A DNA stretch of 64,000 bases from Sphingobium sp. EP60837 (GCF_001658005.1 NZ_CP015989.1:124001-188000), one strand, 5' to 3'; numbered from the stretch's first letter, positions 24,473 through 33,222 are shown. Numbers and translations: made by a program. Notes: generated from the sequence alone by a model not told the origin.

Positions 24473-25352
24473 GGCTCTGTTGCAAAAATCGTGAAGCTTG
24501 AGCATGCTTGGCGGAGATTGGACGGACGGAACGATGACGGATTTCAAGTGGCGCCATTTCCAGGGTGATGTGATCCTGTGGGCGGTGCGCTGGTATTGTC
24601 GCTATCCGATCAGCTATCGCGACCTTGAGGAAATGCTGGCGGAACGCGGCATTTCGGTCGACCATACGACGATCTATCGCTGGGTCCAGTGCTACGCCCC
24701 GGAGATGGAGAAGCGGCTGCGCTGGTTCTGGCGGCGTGGCTTTGATCCGAGCTGGCGCCTGGATGAAACCTACGTCAAGGTGCGGGGCAAGTGGACCTAC
24801 CTGTACCGGGCAGTCGACAAGCGGGGCGACACGATCGATTTCTACCTGTCGCCGACCCGCAGCGCCAAGGCAGCGAAGCGGTTCCTGGGCAAGGCCCTGC
24901 GAGGCCTGAAGCACTGGGAAAAGCCTGCCACGCTCAATACCGACAAAGCGCCGAGCTATGGTGCAGCGATCACCGAATTGAAGCGCGAAGGAAAGCTGGA
25001 CCGGGAGACGGCCCACCGGCAGGTGAAGTATCTCAATAACGTGATCGAGGCCGATCACGGAAAGCTCAAGATACTGATCAAGCCGGTGCGCGGTTTCAAA
25101 TCGATCCCCACGGCCTATGCCACGATCAAGGGATTCGAAGTCATGCGAGCCCTGCGCAAAGGACAGGCTCGCCCCTGGTGCCTGCAGCCCGGCATCAGGG
25201 GCGAGGTGCGCCTTGTGGAGAGAGCTTTTGGCATTGGGCCCTCGGCGCTGACGGAGGCCATGGGCATGCTCAACCACCATTTCGCAGCAGCCGCCTGATC
25301 GGCGCAGAGCGACAGCCTACCTCTGACTGCCGCCAATCTTTGCAACAGAGCC
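24473..25352 (+). mobile_element. IS6100 copy 2
   Basis: 880 bp, identical ends to copy 1 and in opposite orientation. Flanking 8-mers GTCAATCG and GAGAAAAC differ. Confidence 0.95.
24534..25298 (+). CDS. tnpA: IS6100 transposase
   Basis: 254 residues, identical to the copy at 18757-19521; ATG 24534 chosen, with 24498 as an alternative. Confidence 0.95.
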   Translation: MTDFKWRHFQGDVILWAVRWYCRYPISYRDLEEMLAERGISVDHTTIYRWVQCYAPEMEKRLRWFWRRGFDPSWRLDETYVKVRGKWTYLYRAVDKRGDTIDFYLSPTRSAKAAKRFLGKALRGLKHWEKPATLNTDKAPSYGAAITELKREGKLDRETAHRQVKYLNNVIEADHGKLKILIKPVRGFKSIPTAYATIKGFEVMRALRKGQARPWCLQPGIRGEVRLVERAFGIGPSALTEAMGMLNHHFAAAA

Positions 25353-25747
25353 GAGAAAACCATGCTCACGGCGGCAACGGTCGAACTGTCACGCCAGTAG
25401 GCAGGATCGCCCCAATCACGCGCGAGAGCGGCGCGATCGTCCTTCTCAGAGAGAATATCGCCGTCGCGCGTCTCAAGCGGAACGTCGCCTTTGCGACCGA
25501 TATAATCGAAATGGGCCGCCGCATGGCTTTTGCCCTTGGGCCGCCCTGTCACTTTGACCATGACCTCCGGAGCGCGCCCGACGACGCGGGCAAGACGTGC
25601 CCGCGTACTAATAGCACGTTGCGCCTTGCCCGATGACAGGCCGCGCAACAGCTGGTTAGCCCCACGTCCGTTCGGGTCAGCGGTGATCTTGGGCTTGAAA
25701 AGCGCCGCGACCTGACCCGCTTCAAAGCTGCTGTCAAAGTCGCTCAC
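25353..25747 (-). pseudogene. MOBP-type relaxase, N-terminal fragment
   Basis: About 131 codons from GTG 25747, cut by IS6100. Residues include FKPKITADPNGRGANQLLRG, then EVMVKVTGRPKGKSHAAAHF and DYIGRKGDVPLETRDGD, typical of the N-terminus of mobilisation relaxases upstream of their catalytic histidines. It overlaps the end of the mobC frame by 14 bp. Without the rest it cannot nick DNA; the neighbouring oriT would need a relaxase supplied in trans. Confidence 0.75.
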
Positions 25748-26285
25748 CGGCAACCTCCCAATAGGTAAGATCAGCCTTTGTCGCAGCGCCGATGCCTTCA
25801 ACCGCTGCGCCGATGGCCTCTCGCAGCTCGTTGACCTTTTTGAGTTCACCCGCGATCTCGGCCGCATTATCCGCGAGCGCCATCTTGTTCGCGGCTTTAG
25901 CAATCTGGTTCACATTGCGACCGATACGCTGCAACGCCTGTCGGCAGTTCAATAGCTCTTCACGCAACTCGCGATCGACGGGCGCTGCAATGCCAAGGTG
26001 CCGCCGCACAAGCGACAAGGCCCAGGTCGCCGGGGTCATCCGCTGCTCTTGCGCGCGATGCCGAATGACGGCCATCTCCGTTTGGGTCGGCCGAAGATAA
26101 ACGCGGTGTGCACCGGCTGTCTCCCGGTCGACCATTTCTTCCGCCGCGTCGCTGGCACCCGACTGCCTGAGCACGGCATCAACCAGCTGGCGCATGAAAG
26201 GTCCGCGCCCTCCCCTCGGCTGAGCGAGGGCATCGACTTTGGCGAGTTTGGCCGCCTCGATCTTGAAGCCCAGCGTCTTATCCAT
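25734..26285 (-). CDS. mobC: MobC-like relaxosome accessory protein
   Basis: 183 residues. A central segment YLRPTQTEMAVIRHRAQEQR, then MTPATWALSLVRRHLG, is a MobC/RHH-type DNA-binding region, and RIGRNVNQIAKAANKMA is the conserved MobC C-terminal motif. It helps the relaxase open oriT. The ATG abuts a 13-bp inverted repeat that flanks the oriT, suggesting autoregulation. Confidence 0.85.
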   Translation of the reverse strand: MDKTLGFKIEAAKLAKVDALAQPRGGRGPFMRQLVDAVLRQSGASDAAEEMVDRETAGAHRVYLRPTQTEMAVIRHRAQEQRMTPATWALSLVRRHLGIAAPVDRELREELLNCRQALQRIGRNVNQIAKAANKMALADNAAEIAGELKKVNELREAIGAAVEGIGAATKADLTYWEVAGERL

Positions 26286-26397
26286 GGGGGGTAGGTATCT
26301 CCAACCGTTAAGCGCGATCCGAATGGATTGAGCCTAACGGTTAACATTCGCCGCCGCAAGGCTTATCCTGCCATACATGAATACCTACCCCCCAAAA
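26286..26397. other. oriT with IncP-type nic site
   Basis: GGGGGGTAGGTAT (26286-26298) and ATACCTACCCCCC (26381-26393) form an outer 13-bp perfect inverted repeat. Inside lies an inner imperfect repeat with AACCGTTA (26303-26310) / TAACGGTT (26335-26342) and then TATCCTG at 26364-26370, the core of the RP4-type nic region (cleavage expected after G 26370). The adjacent mobC and relaxase genes support this. Confidence 0.75.
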
Positions 26398-26401
26398 AAG
26401 A

Positions 26402-26425
26402 AAGCGGTGGCAATTGCCACCGCTT
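26402..26425. repeat. Palindrome, candidate parS site 1
   Basis: 24-bp perfect palindrome with core GGTGGCAATTGCCACC, 51 bp after the ParB stop. The core recurs at 26713 (centre AGCT) and 30401. Confidence 0.6.
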
Positions 26426-26475
26426 CAAATTTCCAAGATGCCGGAAAACGGACAACCGTTGACAGGTAAATGTTA

Positions 26476-27498
26476 TCAAAAGTCGAAGGCTTGGGGCGCA
26501 CTCTCACCGTCGAACTGAACCGTGACCTGGCCGCTTAGGACAATACCGCGACGGCCCTGAATGATGATGGCCGGTGCGTCATTCGCCTCCTTTGGCTGAC
26601 GGGTCGCGCGATGCCTCCGCATGGCATCTTGGTTCGATGCCTGCCCCTGCCCTTCCCGATCGCCATCATGCTCGTTCGGATCGCCCTGCTCCATTTGCCC
26701 GATGCGCGCGCTGGTGGCAGCTGCCACCGGCACCCGTTGCTCATCCTCTGCCTGCGGGTCGGGCATGGAGGTGACGGGCGCGATCTGCGGCTCCCCTGCC
26801 CTTTCCGTTCCACCTTGAAGCCCGGCAAGAAACTTCTCGCACTCGGCGGCAGTAGGACTTTCGTTCGCAGCCAGAAATCCGCGCGCCGCCTCTTCGTCCA
26901 GTGACATGGCGTGCTTGATGGCAACAGCTGATCGGGGCGAGCACCCTGCAAGCGCTGAAAGAATGTCGTCGGGCAACGTGCGAAGCGAATATAGCCGCTT
27001 CACTTCCGAATGCGGCTTTGCAATTCGCGCAGCTAGATCCTTTGTTGAAAGCTCTTCACTTACTCGCGCCGCAATGAAGTGGACGCGATCGGCCAGGCTA
27101 AGCTCTTGCCGTTGCTCATTCTCAAGATACTGATCCAACCCAATGTCGCGCTCATCATCGGCTTGGTCGAGAACGGTGTCGATTTGATCGAAACCGAGCT
27201 GGCGACAAGCGCGATACCGGCGCTCGCCATATCGAATGATGTAGCGTCCATTTGGGGTCGGTGCGACCACGATTGGCTGCAACAGCCCACGCTCCTTGAT
27301 CGTCGTCGCCAACGCATCAATCTCGGACTGGTCGAAGTCGCGACGAACCTGCGAAGGGTCTGGATCAATGTCAGCGATAGGCAAGCGCTGGAACCGTCCT
27401 GCCGCCTTGAACTCAGTGTTTGCAGGGACGGCGGAGAAATCCATATCGTCCATGTTGAAATCGGCGAAGCTGTCAACGGCGGAGCAAAAGTCGGCCAT
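26476..27498 (-). CDS. parB: ParB/Spo0J-family protein (orphan)
   Basis: 340 residues. The ParB N-terminal domain is at about 36-130 (RLPIADIDPDPSQVRRDFDQ; LLQPIVVAPTPNGRYIIRYG; GERRYRACRQLGFD with the CTP-binding GERRYRA motif), followed by helix-turn-helix region (LADRVHFIAARVSEELSTKD; AARIAKPHSEVKRLYSL). The C-terminal 130 residues are Pro/Gln-rich and end in a strand-rich segment resembling dimerisation domains. No parA adjoins it; an IS21 element starts just upstream. It may act in partition or as a KorB-like repressor using the nearby palindromes. Confidence 0.85.
   Translation of the reverse strand: MADFCSAVDSFADFNMDDMDFSAVPANTEFKAAGRFQRLPIADIDPDPSQVRRDFDQSEIDALATTIKERGLLQPIVVAPTPNGRYIIRYGERRYRACRQLGFDQIDTVLDQADDERDIGLDQYLENEQRQELSLADRVHFIAARVSEELSTKDLAARIAKPHSEVKRLYSLRTLPDDILSALAGCSPRSAVAIKHAMSLDEEAARGFLAANESPTAAECEKFLAGLQGGTERAGEPQIAPVTSMPDPQAEDEQRVPVAAATSARIGQMEQGDPNEHDGDREGQGQASNQDAMRRHRATRQPKEANDAPAIIIQGRRGIVLSGQVTVQFDGESAPQAFDF
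26713..26728. repeat. Palindrome, candidate parS site 2
   Basis: GGTGGCAGCTGCCACC inside parB, encoding Val-Ala-Ala-Ala-Thr. Confidence 0.55.
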
Positions 27499-27529
27499 TC
27501 GGCGGCGTAAAACCAGGCCATCGTGTTAC

Positions 27530-27582
27530 ATGCCGGGGGGAGTGGCGTGAGGGCGTAGCCCGAGGGCCACTCCCCCCGGCAT
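27530..27582. repeat. 17-bp inverted repeat near the IS21 end
   Basis: ATGCCGGGGGGAGTGGC and its complement with a 19-nt spacer, between the parB start and istB stop. It could be a terminator for the IS21 genes or part of the element's terminus. Confidence 0.6.
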
Positions 27583-27593
27583 TGGTGTAATTT

Positions 27594-28361
27594 TCAGGGT
27601 CTGGTTTTGGCCTTGCGGGCCCGGCTGTGCGCGAGGCGATAGCTTTCGCCGTTCATCTCGAGGATGCTGACGTGATGGGTCAGGCGATCGAGGAGCGCGC
27701 CTGTGAGACGCTCAGATCCGAAGGTTTCGGTCCATTCGTCGAAGGGCAGGTTGCTGGTGATGAAGGTGGAGCCGCGTTCGTAACGCTGGGAGATCAGCTC
27801 GAACAACAGTTCGGCGCCGGTCTTGGAGAGCGGCACAAAGCCCAGTTCGTCGATGATGAGCAGCTTGTATCCGGCCATCTGCTTCTGGAAGCGCAGAAGA
27901 CGGCGCTCGTCGCGGGCCTCCATCATTTCGCTGACCAGCGCTGCCGCGGTGGTGAAGCCCACCGACAGTCCTTTCTGGCATGCTGCCAGTCCGAGCCCCA
28001 ACGCTACGTGCGTCTTTCCGGTGCCTGATGGCCCCAGAGCGATGGCGTTCTCACGCCGCTCGATCCACTCGCAGCGCGCCATCTCGAGCACCTGCATCTT
28101 GTTGAGCCTGGGGATGGCGGCGAAGTCGAAGCTGTCGAGGCTTTTGACGGCGGGGAAGCGCGCGGCCTTGATGCGCCGCTCGACCATGCGACGCTCCCTG
28201 TCGATCATTTCCATCTCGACGAGGCGGGCGAGGAAGCGGATATGATCGACGCCTTCAGCGGCACATTGCCGCGCGAGCTTGTGATGCTCACGCAGGCACG
28301 TAGGCAGCTTGAGCGCCTTGAGATGGTGAGCGAGAAGGATCTCCGGGGCCTGATCGCTCAT
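27594..28361 (-). CDS. istB: IS21-family helper ATPase IstB
   Basis: 255 residues from ATG 28361, overlapping the istA stop by 4 bp (ATGA). Walker A GPSGTGKTHVALGLG and Walker B LLIIDELGF are intact, with LPFDEWTETFGSERLTGALL near the end. This AAA+ protein selects target DNA for IstA. Longer upstream frames belong to istA DNA. Confidence 0.95.
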   Translation of the reverse strand: MSDQAPEILLAHHLKALKLPTCLREHHKLARQCAAEGVDHIRFLARLVEMEMIDRERRMVERRIKAARFPAVKSLDSFDFAAIPRLNKMQVLEMARCEWIERRENAIALGPSGTGKTHVALGLGLAACQKGLSVGFTTAAALVSEMMEARDERRLLRFQKQMAGYKLLIIDELGFVPLSKTGAELLFELISQRYERGSTFITSNLPFDEWTETFGSERLTGALLDRLTHHVSILEMNGESYRLAHSRARKAKTRP

Positions 28362-29866
28362 GCGGCCTCCTGCCGGTCGGAGAGCAGGCTCAGATAGGCT
28401 CTGGCAAAGGTCTTCTCGACCGTGGTGCGTGGCAGGAAGGGATAGACGTCCAGGTCCAGCCTGGGCGGTACGCGTTCGATCCGGCACAGGACGAGGTGCT
28501 TGACGGCATCGAAGCCGATGGCGCCAAGATCGATGGCCTGTTCGACCGCCGCCTGGAGATCGGCGAGGGTGAACGTTTCCAGCAGGCGCAGTACCTGCAC
28601 ATATTCGCGCCTGCCATGTTTGTGCATGCGCCCTTCCATCAACCGCTGCAGTGTCGTGAACGCTTCGGGCAGGTCCCAGCCCTGCAAAGGCGCAGCCTGG
28701 TCGAATGCGTTGATCTTCTGCTCGATCAGCGGGAGATAATGGAGCGGGTCGAAGACAACCTCCTCGCGGGCATAGCAACGAGGATGACGGGCGATGACTT
28801 CGCTGCGGCAGCCGATCACCACCTCATCGACATAGGCCCTGATCCAGACCTCCTGATGGCCCCAGGCCACCGGAACCGAATAATCGTTGGTCCTGTAGCG
28901 CACCAGGGATTGCGAGGAGACCCTCCCGCCTTTCTGATCGCAGGCCTCGAAGGGTGTAGCGGGCAGAGGCTGCATGGCCGCGAGATCGCGCTGCAGCCGC
29001 TCACCGATCGTCTCGCTCTGCCCGCGCACCTTGTCCTGCTGGCGCTTGCGGCATTGCTCCTCCAGCCACAGGTTGAACGCCTCCCAGGTCGGGAACTTCG
29101 GGATCGGCACCATGAAGTTGCGCCGGCAATAGCCTACCAGCCCCTCCACATTGCCTTTCTCGTTCCCCTTGCCCGGGCGAGCATAGCGGTCGCGGATCAC
29201 GTAATGTGACAGGAAAGCGCTGAACAGCGTGGCACGCTGCCGCGTGCCGTCGGGCAGGATCTTCGTCACAAGGCAGCGATCGTTGTCATAGACGATCGAG
29301 CGCGGTACCGCGCCGAAAAACGCGAAGGCATGCACGTGTCCGTCCACCCAGGCCTCCGCCACCGCCGCCGGATAGGCCCGCACATAGCAGGCATCACTGT
29401 GCGGCAGATCGAGCGCGAAGAAGTAGGCCTTCTGCTCCACCCCGCCGATCTCCACCAGCGCTTCCCCGAAATCGGCCTGCGCATCTCCCGCAGGGTGCGC
29501 CAGCGGCACGAACATCTCCCGGCTGCGCTGTTCGCGCTCCCGGATGTAATCCTTGATGATCGTATAGCCGCCGGTGAAACCATGCTCGGTGCGCAAACGG
29601 TCGAATACCCGCTTCGCCGTATGGCGTTGCTTGCGCGGGACACTGCGGTCACCCTCAAGCCATCCATCAATGATCGCCACAAACCCGTCCAGCTTCGGGC
29701 GCTGCGGTACGGACTGGCGCCGGTAACCCGGCGGCGATGAAAACGACAGCATCTTGCGTACCGTTTCGCGCGACACATTGAAACGCTTCGCCGCCGCCCG
29801 TTGGCTCATGCCATCCGCGCAAGCCAGACGGACCTGAAGATAAAGTTCCACGCTGTAGATCCCCAC
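28358..29866 (-). CDS. istA: IS21-family transposase IstA
   Basis: 502 residues. N-terminal helix-turn-helix (SQRAAAKRFNVSRETVRKML), DDE integrase core (HPAGDAQADFGEALVEIGGV; RSIVYDNDRCLVTKIL; KGNEKGNVEGLVGYCRRNF) and the C-terminal domain typical of IstA. Full length. Confidence 0.95.
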   Translation of the reverse strand: MGIYSVELYLQVRLACADGMSQRAAAKRFNVSRETVRKMLSFSSPPGYRRQSVPQRPKLDGFVAIIDGWLEGDRSVPRKQRHTAKRVFDRLRTEHGFTGGYTIIKDYIREREQRSREMFVPLAHPAGDAQADFGEALVEIGGVEQKAYFFALDLPHSDACYVRAYPAAVAEAWVDGHVHAFAFFGAVPRSIVYDNDRCLVTKILPDGTRQRATLFSAFLSHYVIRDRYARPGKGNEKGNVEGLVGYCRRNFMVPIPKFPTWEAFNLWLEEQCRKRQQDKVRGQSETIGERLQRDLAAMQPLPATPFEACDQKGGRVSSQSLVRYRTNDYSVPVAWGHQEVWIRAYVDEVVIGCRSEVIARHPRCYAREEVVFDPLHYLPLIEQKINAFDQAAPLQGWDLPEAFTTLQRLMEGRMHKHGRREYVQVLRLLETFTLADLQAAVEQAIDLGAIGFDAVKHLVLCRIERVPPRLDLDVYPFLPRTTVEKTFARAYLSLLSDRQEAA

Positions 29867-29896
29867 ACCTCCCTGACTCGGCAGAAAGGCTTCAAG

Positions 29897-30400
29897 GTGG
29901 ACGACTTTTACGCCGCCCGCAGCAGGACTATCCCGCCGCTACCGTGGTCGAATATTGCTCCGCCGTTCTCACCGGTGCCATCGAGAGGCGTGTCCGATCT
30001 CGATCGTCACATTGAAACCTTGCTTCGCGTGATTCATTCCAGAAACCTCGCTTGGTCTGATCTAAGCGAAGTGGGTAAACAGGTGGAACGCCCTCTGACG
30101 GACGTTGAGCAATTGCTTACAAATGTGGGCGACGACGCCCATGAAATCACCCTTGCTACCGAGACGATCATAACAGCTCTCAAGCTGCAACGTGATGCGC
30201 TCGCGATCCAAAGCTCTCGCCGTAGAACACGCTTCGGCTCGATGCTTCTGCTCTTGATCCCCGTGTTCTTCGTAGGTTTGATGATTGGCACATCATACGG
30301 GATAGATGAAGGTCGGGCGCGGGAGCGTGAAGCCTTAAAGTATCCGGTCCTACCCCAGCTGTCCGTAGATCGTGACAGGCTCAAAACTGACGGAAGGTAG
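29897..30400 (+). CDS. Hypothetical membrane-anchored protein
   Basis: 167 residues from GTG 29897 (GAAAGG upstream). The middle is helical (SDLDRHIETLLRVIHSRNLA, TDVEQLLTNVGDDAHEITLA), and FGSMLLLLIPVFFVGLMIG near residue 125 is one transmembrane segment. Not recognised. It faces away from parB; before the IS21 insertion the two were divergent neighbours. The N-terminus could have been altered by the insertion. Confidence 0.55.
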   Translation: MDDFYAARSRTIPPLPWSNIAPPFSPVPSRGVSDLDRHIETLLRVIHSRNLAWSDLSEVGKQVERPLTDVEQLLTNVGDDAHEITLATETIITALKLQRDALAIQSSRRRTRFGSMLLLLIPVFFVGLMIGTSYGIDEGRAREREALKYPVLPQLSVDRDRLKTDGR

Positions 30401-30422
30401 AGCGGTGGCAGCTGCCACCGCT
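30401..30422. repeat. Palindrome, candidate parS site 3
   Basis: 22-bp palindrome, core GGTGGCAGCTGCCACC, directly after the stop codon of the preceding gene. Confidence 0.55.
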
Positions 30423-30459
30423 TGCGATCTCTTGATGGGCTATGGCTTCATGAGGCACG

Positions 30460-30690
30460 ATGAAGAAATCTGACAGGGCAAAGAAACATACCGCCAAGGT
30501 AATCGAGGCGGCTGCACGCGCCCATGAAGCTCTCGACTATTTCAGCGGCAACGTCACAAATCCGTTCGATGAGCTAACATGGCCCAGCATTGCCGAAGGT
30601 TATCTTCTAGTCGCGCAGAAGGCGGTATCAGACGCCTTGGTCGCTTTGGAACGTGCAAACAGCGTTGGTTGGACCAAGCACGGCAAGTAG
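30460..30690 (+). CDS. Small hypothetical protein
   Basis: 76 residues, preceded by GAGG. Lysine-rich start (MKKSDRAKKHTAKVIEAAAR) and helical throughout. No family recognised. Confidence 0.5.
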   Translation: MKKSDRAKKHTAKVIEAAARAHEALDYFSGNVTNPFDELTWPSIAEGYLLVAQKAVSDALVALERANSVGWTKHGK

Positions 30691-30773
30691 GCGTCACCTC
30701 AAGGTTTGTTCGCCAGACAACGATTTCTCGGACATAAGCGGAACATGGGCTACGCTACACGCTTCAACCGCGC

Positions 30774-31655
30774 GGCTCTGTTGCAAACATGGGGCACGGC
30801 CGCGCGGCGTCACCCAGTTGGGGGATTAGGCAGCATTGGCGAAATGCTTATTGAGCATAATCATGGTTTCGGTCAGGGCCGAGGGTCCAATTCCGAATGC
30901 TCTTTCAACCAGGCGCACCTCCCCCATGATACCTGGCTGCAGGCACCATGCCTGGGCCTGTCCTTTGCGTAGGGCGCGCATGACCTCGAAGCCCTTGATC
31001 GTGGCGTAGGCCGTTGGCATCGACTTGAAGCCACGTACCGGCTTGATCAGCATCTTCAGCTTGCCGTGGTCGGCCTCGAGCACGTTGTTCAGATATTTCA
31101 CCTGCCGGTGCTCGGTTTCCGCCGCCAGTTTGCCTTCGCGTTTCAGCTCAGCGATTGCTGCGCCGTAGCTGGGTGCCTTGTCGGTATTGAGTTTGGCCGG
31201 CTTTTCCCAGTCCTTCAGGCCACGAAGAGCTTTGCCCAGAAAGCGCTTCGCCGCTTTGGCGCTGCGTGTCGATGACAGATAGAAATCAATCGTGTCGCCC
31301 CGTTTGTCGACCGCCCGGTACAGGTAGGTCCATTTGCCCCGCACCTTTACGTAGGTCTCATCCAGACGCCAGCTCGGATCAAAGCCGCGCCGCCAGAACC
31401 AGCGGAGACGCTTCTCCATCTCCGGCGCGTAGCGCTGCACCCAGCGATAGATCGTCGTATGATCGACATCGATCCCACGCTCGGACAGCATTTCCTCGAG
31501 ATCACGGTAGCTGATGCCGTATCGACAATACCAGCGCACCGCCCATAGGATGACCTCGCCGGTAAAATGCCGTCCTTTGAAATCGTTCATCGCAACTGAC
31601 CTTGACAGTACATGAGCCCAATCTTGGAAACCGTGTCAGAGTTTGCAACAGAGCC
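30774..31655 (-). mobile_element. IS-A copy 2
   Basis: Identical to copy 1 over 882 bp as far as I can read. Flanks AACCGCGC and CCGGGGGA. Confidence 0.95.
30826..31590 (-). CDS. IS6-family transposase (IS-A copy 2)
   Basis: 254 residues, same protein as 6416-7180. Confidence 0.95.
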   Translation of the reverse strand: MNDFKGRHFTGEVILWAVRWYCRYGISYRDLEEMLSERGIDVDHTTIYRWVQRYAPEMEKRLRWFWRRGFDPSWRLDETYVKVRGKWTYLYRAVDKRGDTIDFYLSSTRSAKAAKRFLGKALRGLKDWEKPAKLNTDKAPSYGAAIAELKREGKLAAETEHRQVKYLNNVLEADHGKLKMLIKPVRGFKSMPTAYATIKGFEVMRALRKGQAQAWCLQPGIMGEVRLVERAFGIGPSALTETMIMLNKHFANAA

Positions 31656-31970
31656 CCGGGGGACCGGGGCCATGCCGATCATTGGCATCTGGCTTTCTAT
31701 ACCGGCGATCAGACTCGGCCGCTCGATCGCGCTCAAATTGTCGTCGCCAGAGCGGAACGCGGGGTAGGGGGCCTAACCTCGGCGGCCGTGCAGCCGATGG
31801 CCAGCTATGAGGCTGCGCCAGCTCCACAAGCCCGCGTCATGGCGGCTCGGCCGAACGCCGCGCCTATTTCCGTTGCGGTGAATTTCCGGCGCGACATGCT
31901 GCATCCTTCGCCTACCGATCCCACGGCGGACCCGCGATTTATTCCGCGCACAATCACCGCCAGCAATTGA
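31656..31970 (+). pseudogene. 3' fragment of an unidentified gene
   Basis: 104 codons in frame from the IS-A end: GHADHWHLAFYTGDQTRPLD, then an Ala/Pro-rich tail. The His-rich start may come from an enzyme or cell-wall hydrolase C-terminus but I cannot assign it. Confidence 0.4.
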
Positions 31971-31990
31971 AGCGACGGCGCGCTAGGCGC

Positions 31991-32290
31991 TCAATTCGGC
32001 AAGCCGGTGTGGGCGCTGATCCCCATCCCGGCCAGCTCCTCAATGAGCCAGTCTCGAAAGTCCGAAATGGATTTCGCGCCTTCGGCCCTCAAGGCGGCAA
32101 CGTCTTCCTCTTTGAAACTCCAATCGTCCTTGCCGATGTGGCGCAAGGCGCGCCAAACGCAATGCTTCTGATAGCTGTAGATCGCGCAACGGAGATACCC
32201 GCGAACGATCTTTTCCATAGCCGCATCGTCATTGCGGTGGCGATCTAGCAATGCGTCAAGGTCGGCTACGGACGGATTGGGATCAAGCAT
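31991..32290 (-). CDS. Hypothetical protein, fourth gene of the higBA operon
   Basis: 99 residues from ATG 32290, overlapping the gene before it by 8 bp. Helical; WSFKEEDVAALRAEGAKSIS and FRDWLIEELAGMGI. Contains two Cys. Not recognised. Confidence 0.6.
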   Translation of the reverse strand: MLDPNPSVADLDALLDRHRNDDAAMEKIVRGYLRCAIYSYQKHCVWRALRHIGKDDWSFKEEDVAALRAEGAKSISDFRDWLIEELAGMGISAHTGLPN

Positions 32291-32525
32291 GGTCGGCCTC
32301 GATCTGTAGGGCGAGCTGGGCGAGGCGATCGGGAGCAAGCAAGTCGTCGGCCGCAAGGTCGATAGCGAAGGGTTCGCCGGGTTCGGGCGGCCGTCGATCG
32401 GCGGCGAAAGCGGCAAGATAGGGTTGCGCCGCGTCGGTTTCGATCCAGCGCCAGAAGGCAGGCCCTTGGCCGAATAGCCCGGCCTCGAACATATCGAGCC
32501 GGGCTTGCGCGAAATCATCGCACAT
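32283..32525 (-). CDS. Hypothetical protein, third gene of the higBA operon
   Basis: 80 acidic residues (LFGQGPAFWRWIETDAAQPY). Its ATG shares a base with the antitoxin stop. Not recognised; tight overlap with both neighbours argues for a real gene. Confidence 0.6.
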   Translation of the reverse strand: MCDDFAQARLDMFEAGLFGQGPAFWRWIETDAAQPYLAAFAADRRPPEPGEPFAIDLAADDLLAPDRLAQLALQIEADHA

Positions 32526-32851
32526 TAGGCGAAGTGGATCACGGCCGATTCAGTGGTCCGCCCCTGCGGGCGCACGACAATATCGACCTTGCAGCCAAGC
32601 CGGGTGAGCATGGCTAGAAGCCGCTCAACCGAGACGCTGCGGAACTGGCCTCGCAGGATGCGCGACAATTCCGGTTGGGTAGATCCCGTAACCTTGGCGG
32701 CGGCGATCTGCGTCAACTTCCGCTCCTGCATGGCCTCGGCCACACGGGTAACGAGCTGGGCTTTCAAAAGGTGGGTGTCGGGGTCGGCAAAGCCTAGATC
32801 GGCAAAGACATTGCCGCTGCCTTCCTCAATGATTTCGTCCTGTGCGCTCAT
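32525..32851 (-). CDS. HigA-like antitoxin (XRE family)
   Basis: 108 residues. The helix-turn-helix LTQIAAAKVTGSTQPELSRI followed by LRGQFRSVSVERLLAMLTRL is the XRE pattern of HigA2-type antitoxins. Overlaps the toxin gene by 4 bp; the toxin comes first, as in higBA. Confidence 0.85.
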   Translation of the reverse strand: MSAQDEIIEEGSGNVFADLGFADPDTHLLKAQLVTRVAEAMQERKLTQIAAAKVTGSTQPELSRILRGQFRSVSVERLLAMLTRLGCKVDIVVRPQGRTTESAVIHFA

Positions 32852-33222
32852 GCTGTGCCTCGCGGGGTCTGGTGTTGCCGGTGATGCTCCTCGGCGGATT
32901 TCAGCCGCGTTCGGATCAAATCCATATCGGCCTGCGGCGTGGCCTTGCCCTGCTTGGATTTCTTCTGGAAGGCGTGCAGGACATAGACCGCCTCCGCGAA
33001 TTTGACCGTATAGACCGTGCGGAACGTATCGCCTTGGTGGTCGTCTATGATCTCGACCACGCCAGCGCCGCCAAAGCCCTTCAACGGCTTAGTGCTGGCG
33101 TGCTGCCCGCCTTGCTGCGCAAGGTGCAGGGCATAGCCCATTACGTCCTGCACATCGTCCGGGAACTCCCGAAAATCGCGCTTTGACGATGCCACCCATC
33201 GAACCGGCCGTTCCGTATCCAT
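32848..33222 (-). CDS. HigB/Gp49-like RelE-superfamily toxin
   Basis: 124 residues from ATG 33222. RPVRWVASSKRDFREFPDDV, GGAGVVEIIDDHQGDTFRTV and AVYVLHAFQKKSKQGKATPQ match the phage-derived Gp49-like/HigB family; the Lys-rich FQKKSKQGK motif is characteristic. Ribosome-dependent mRNA cleavage is the family role. A start six codons upstream (33240) is less likely. Confidence 0.9.
   Translation of the reverse strand: MDTERPVRWVASSKRDFREFPDDVQDVMGYALHLAQQGGQHASTKPLKGFGGAGVVEIIDDHQGDTFRTVYTVKFAEAVYVLHAFQKKSKQGKATPQADMDLIRTRLKSAEEHHRQHQTPRGTA

Larger units (their letters stand above)
27531..29883 (-). mobile_element. IS21-family element
   Basis: Contains overlapping istA and istB. Ends are approximate: both sides have sequence beginning TGCCG with a G-rich continuation when read inward, but I see no matching target duplication. 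It separates parB from the gene at 29897. Confidence 0.75.

Noticed and set aside
25115-25903. 262-residue frame containing the relaxase
   Set aside because: Its C-terminal third is IS6100 antisense sequence and its N-terminal part overlaps mobC; only 25353-25747 is native.
27531-29883. Target-site duplication for the IS21 element
   Set aside because: Flanking bases at the estimated ends do not match; the ends themselves are uncertain.
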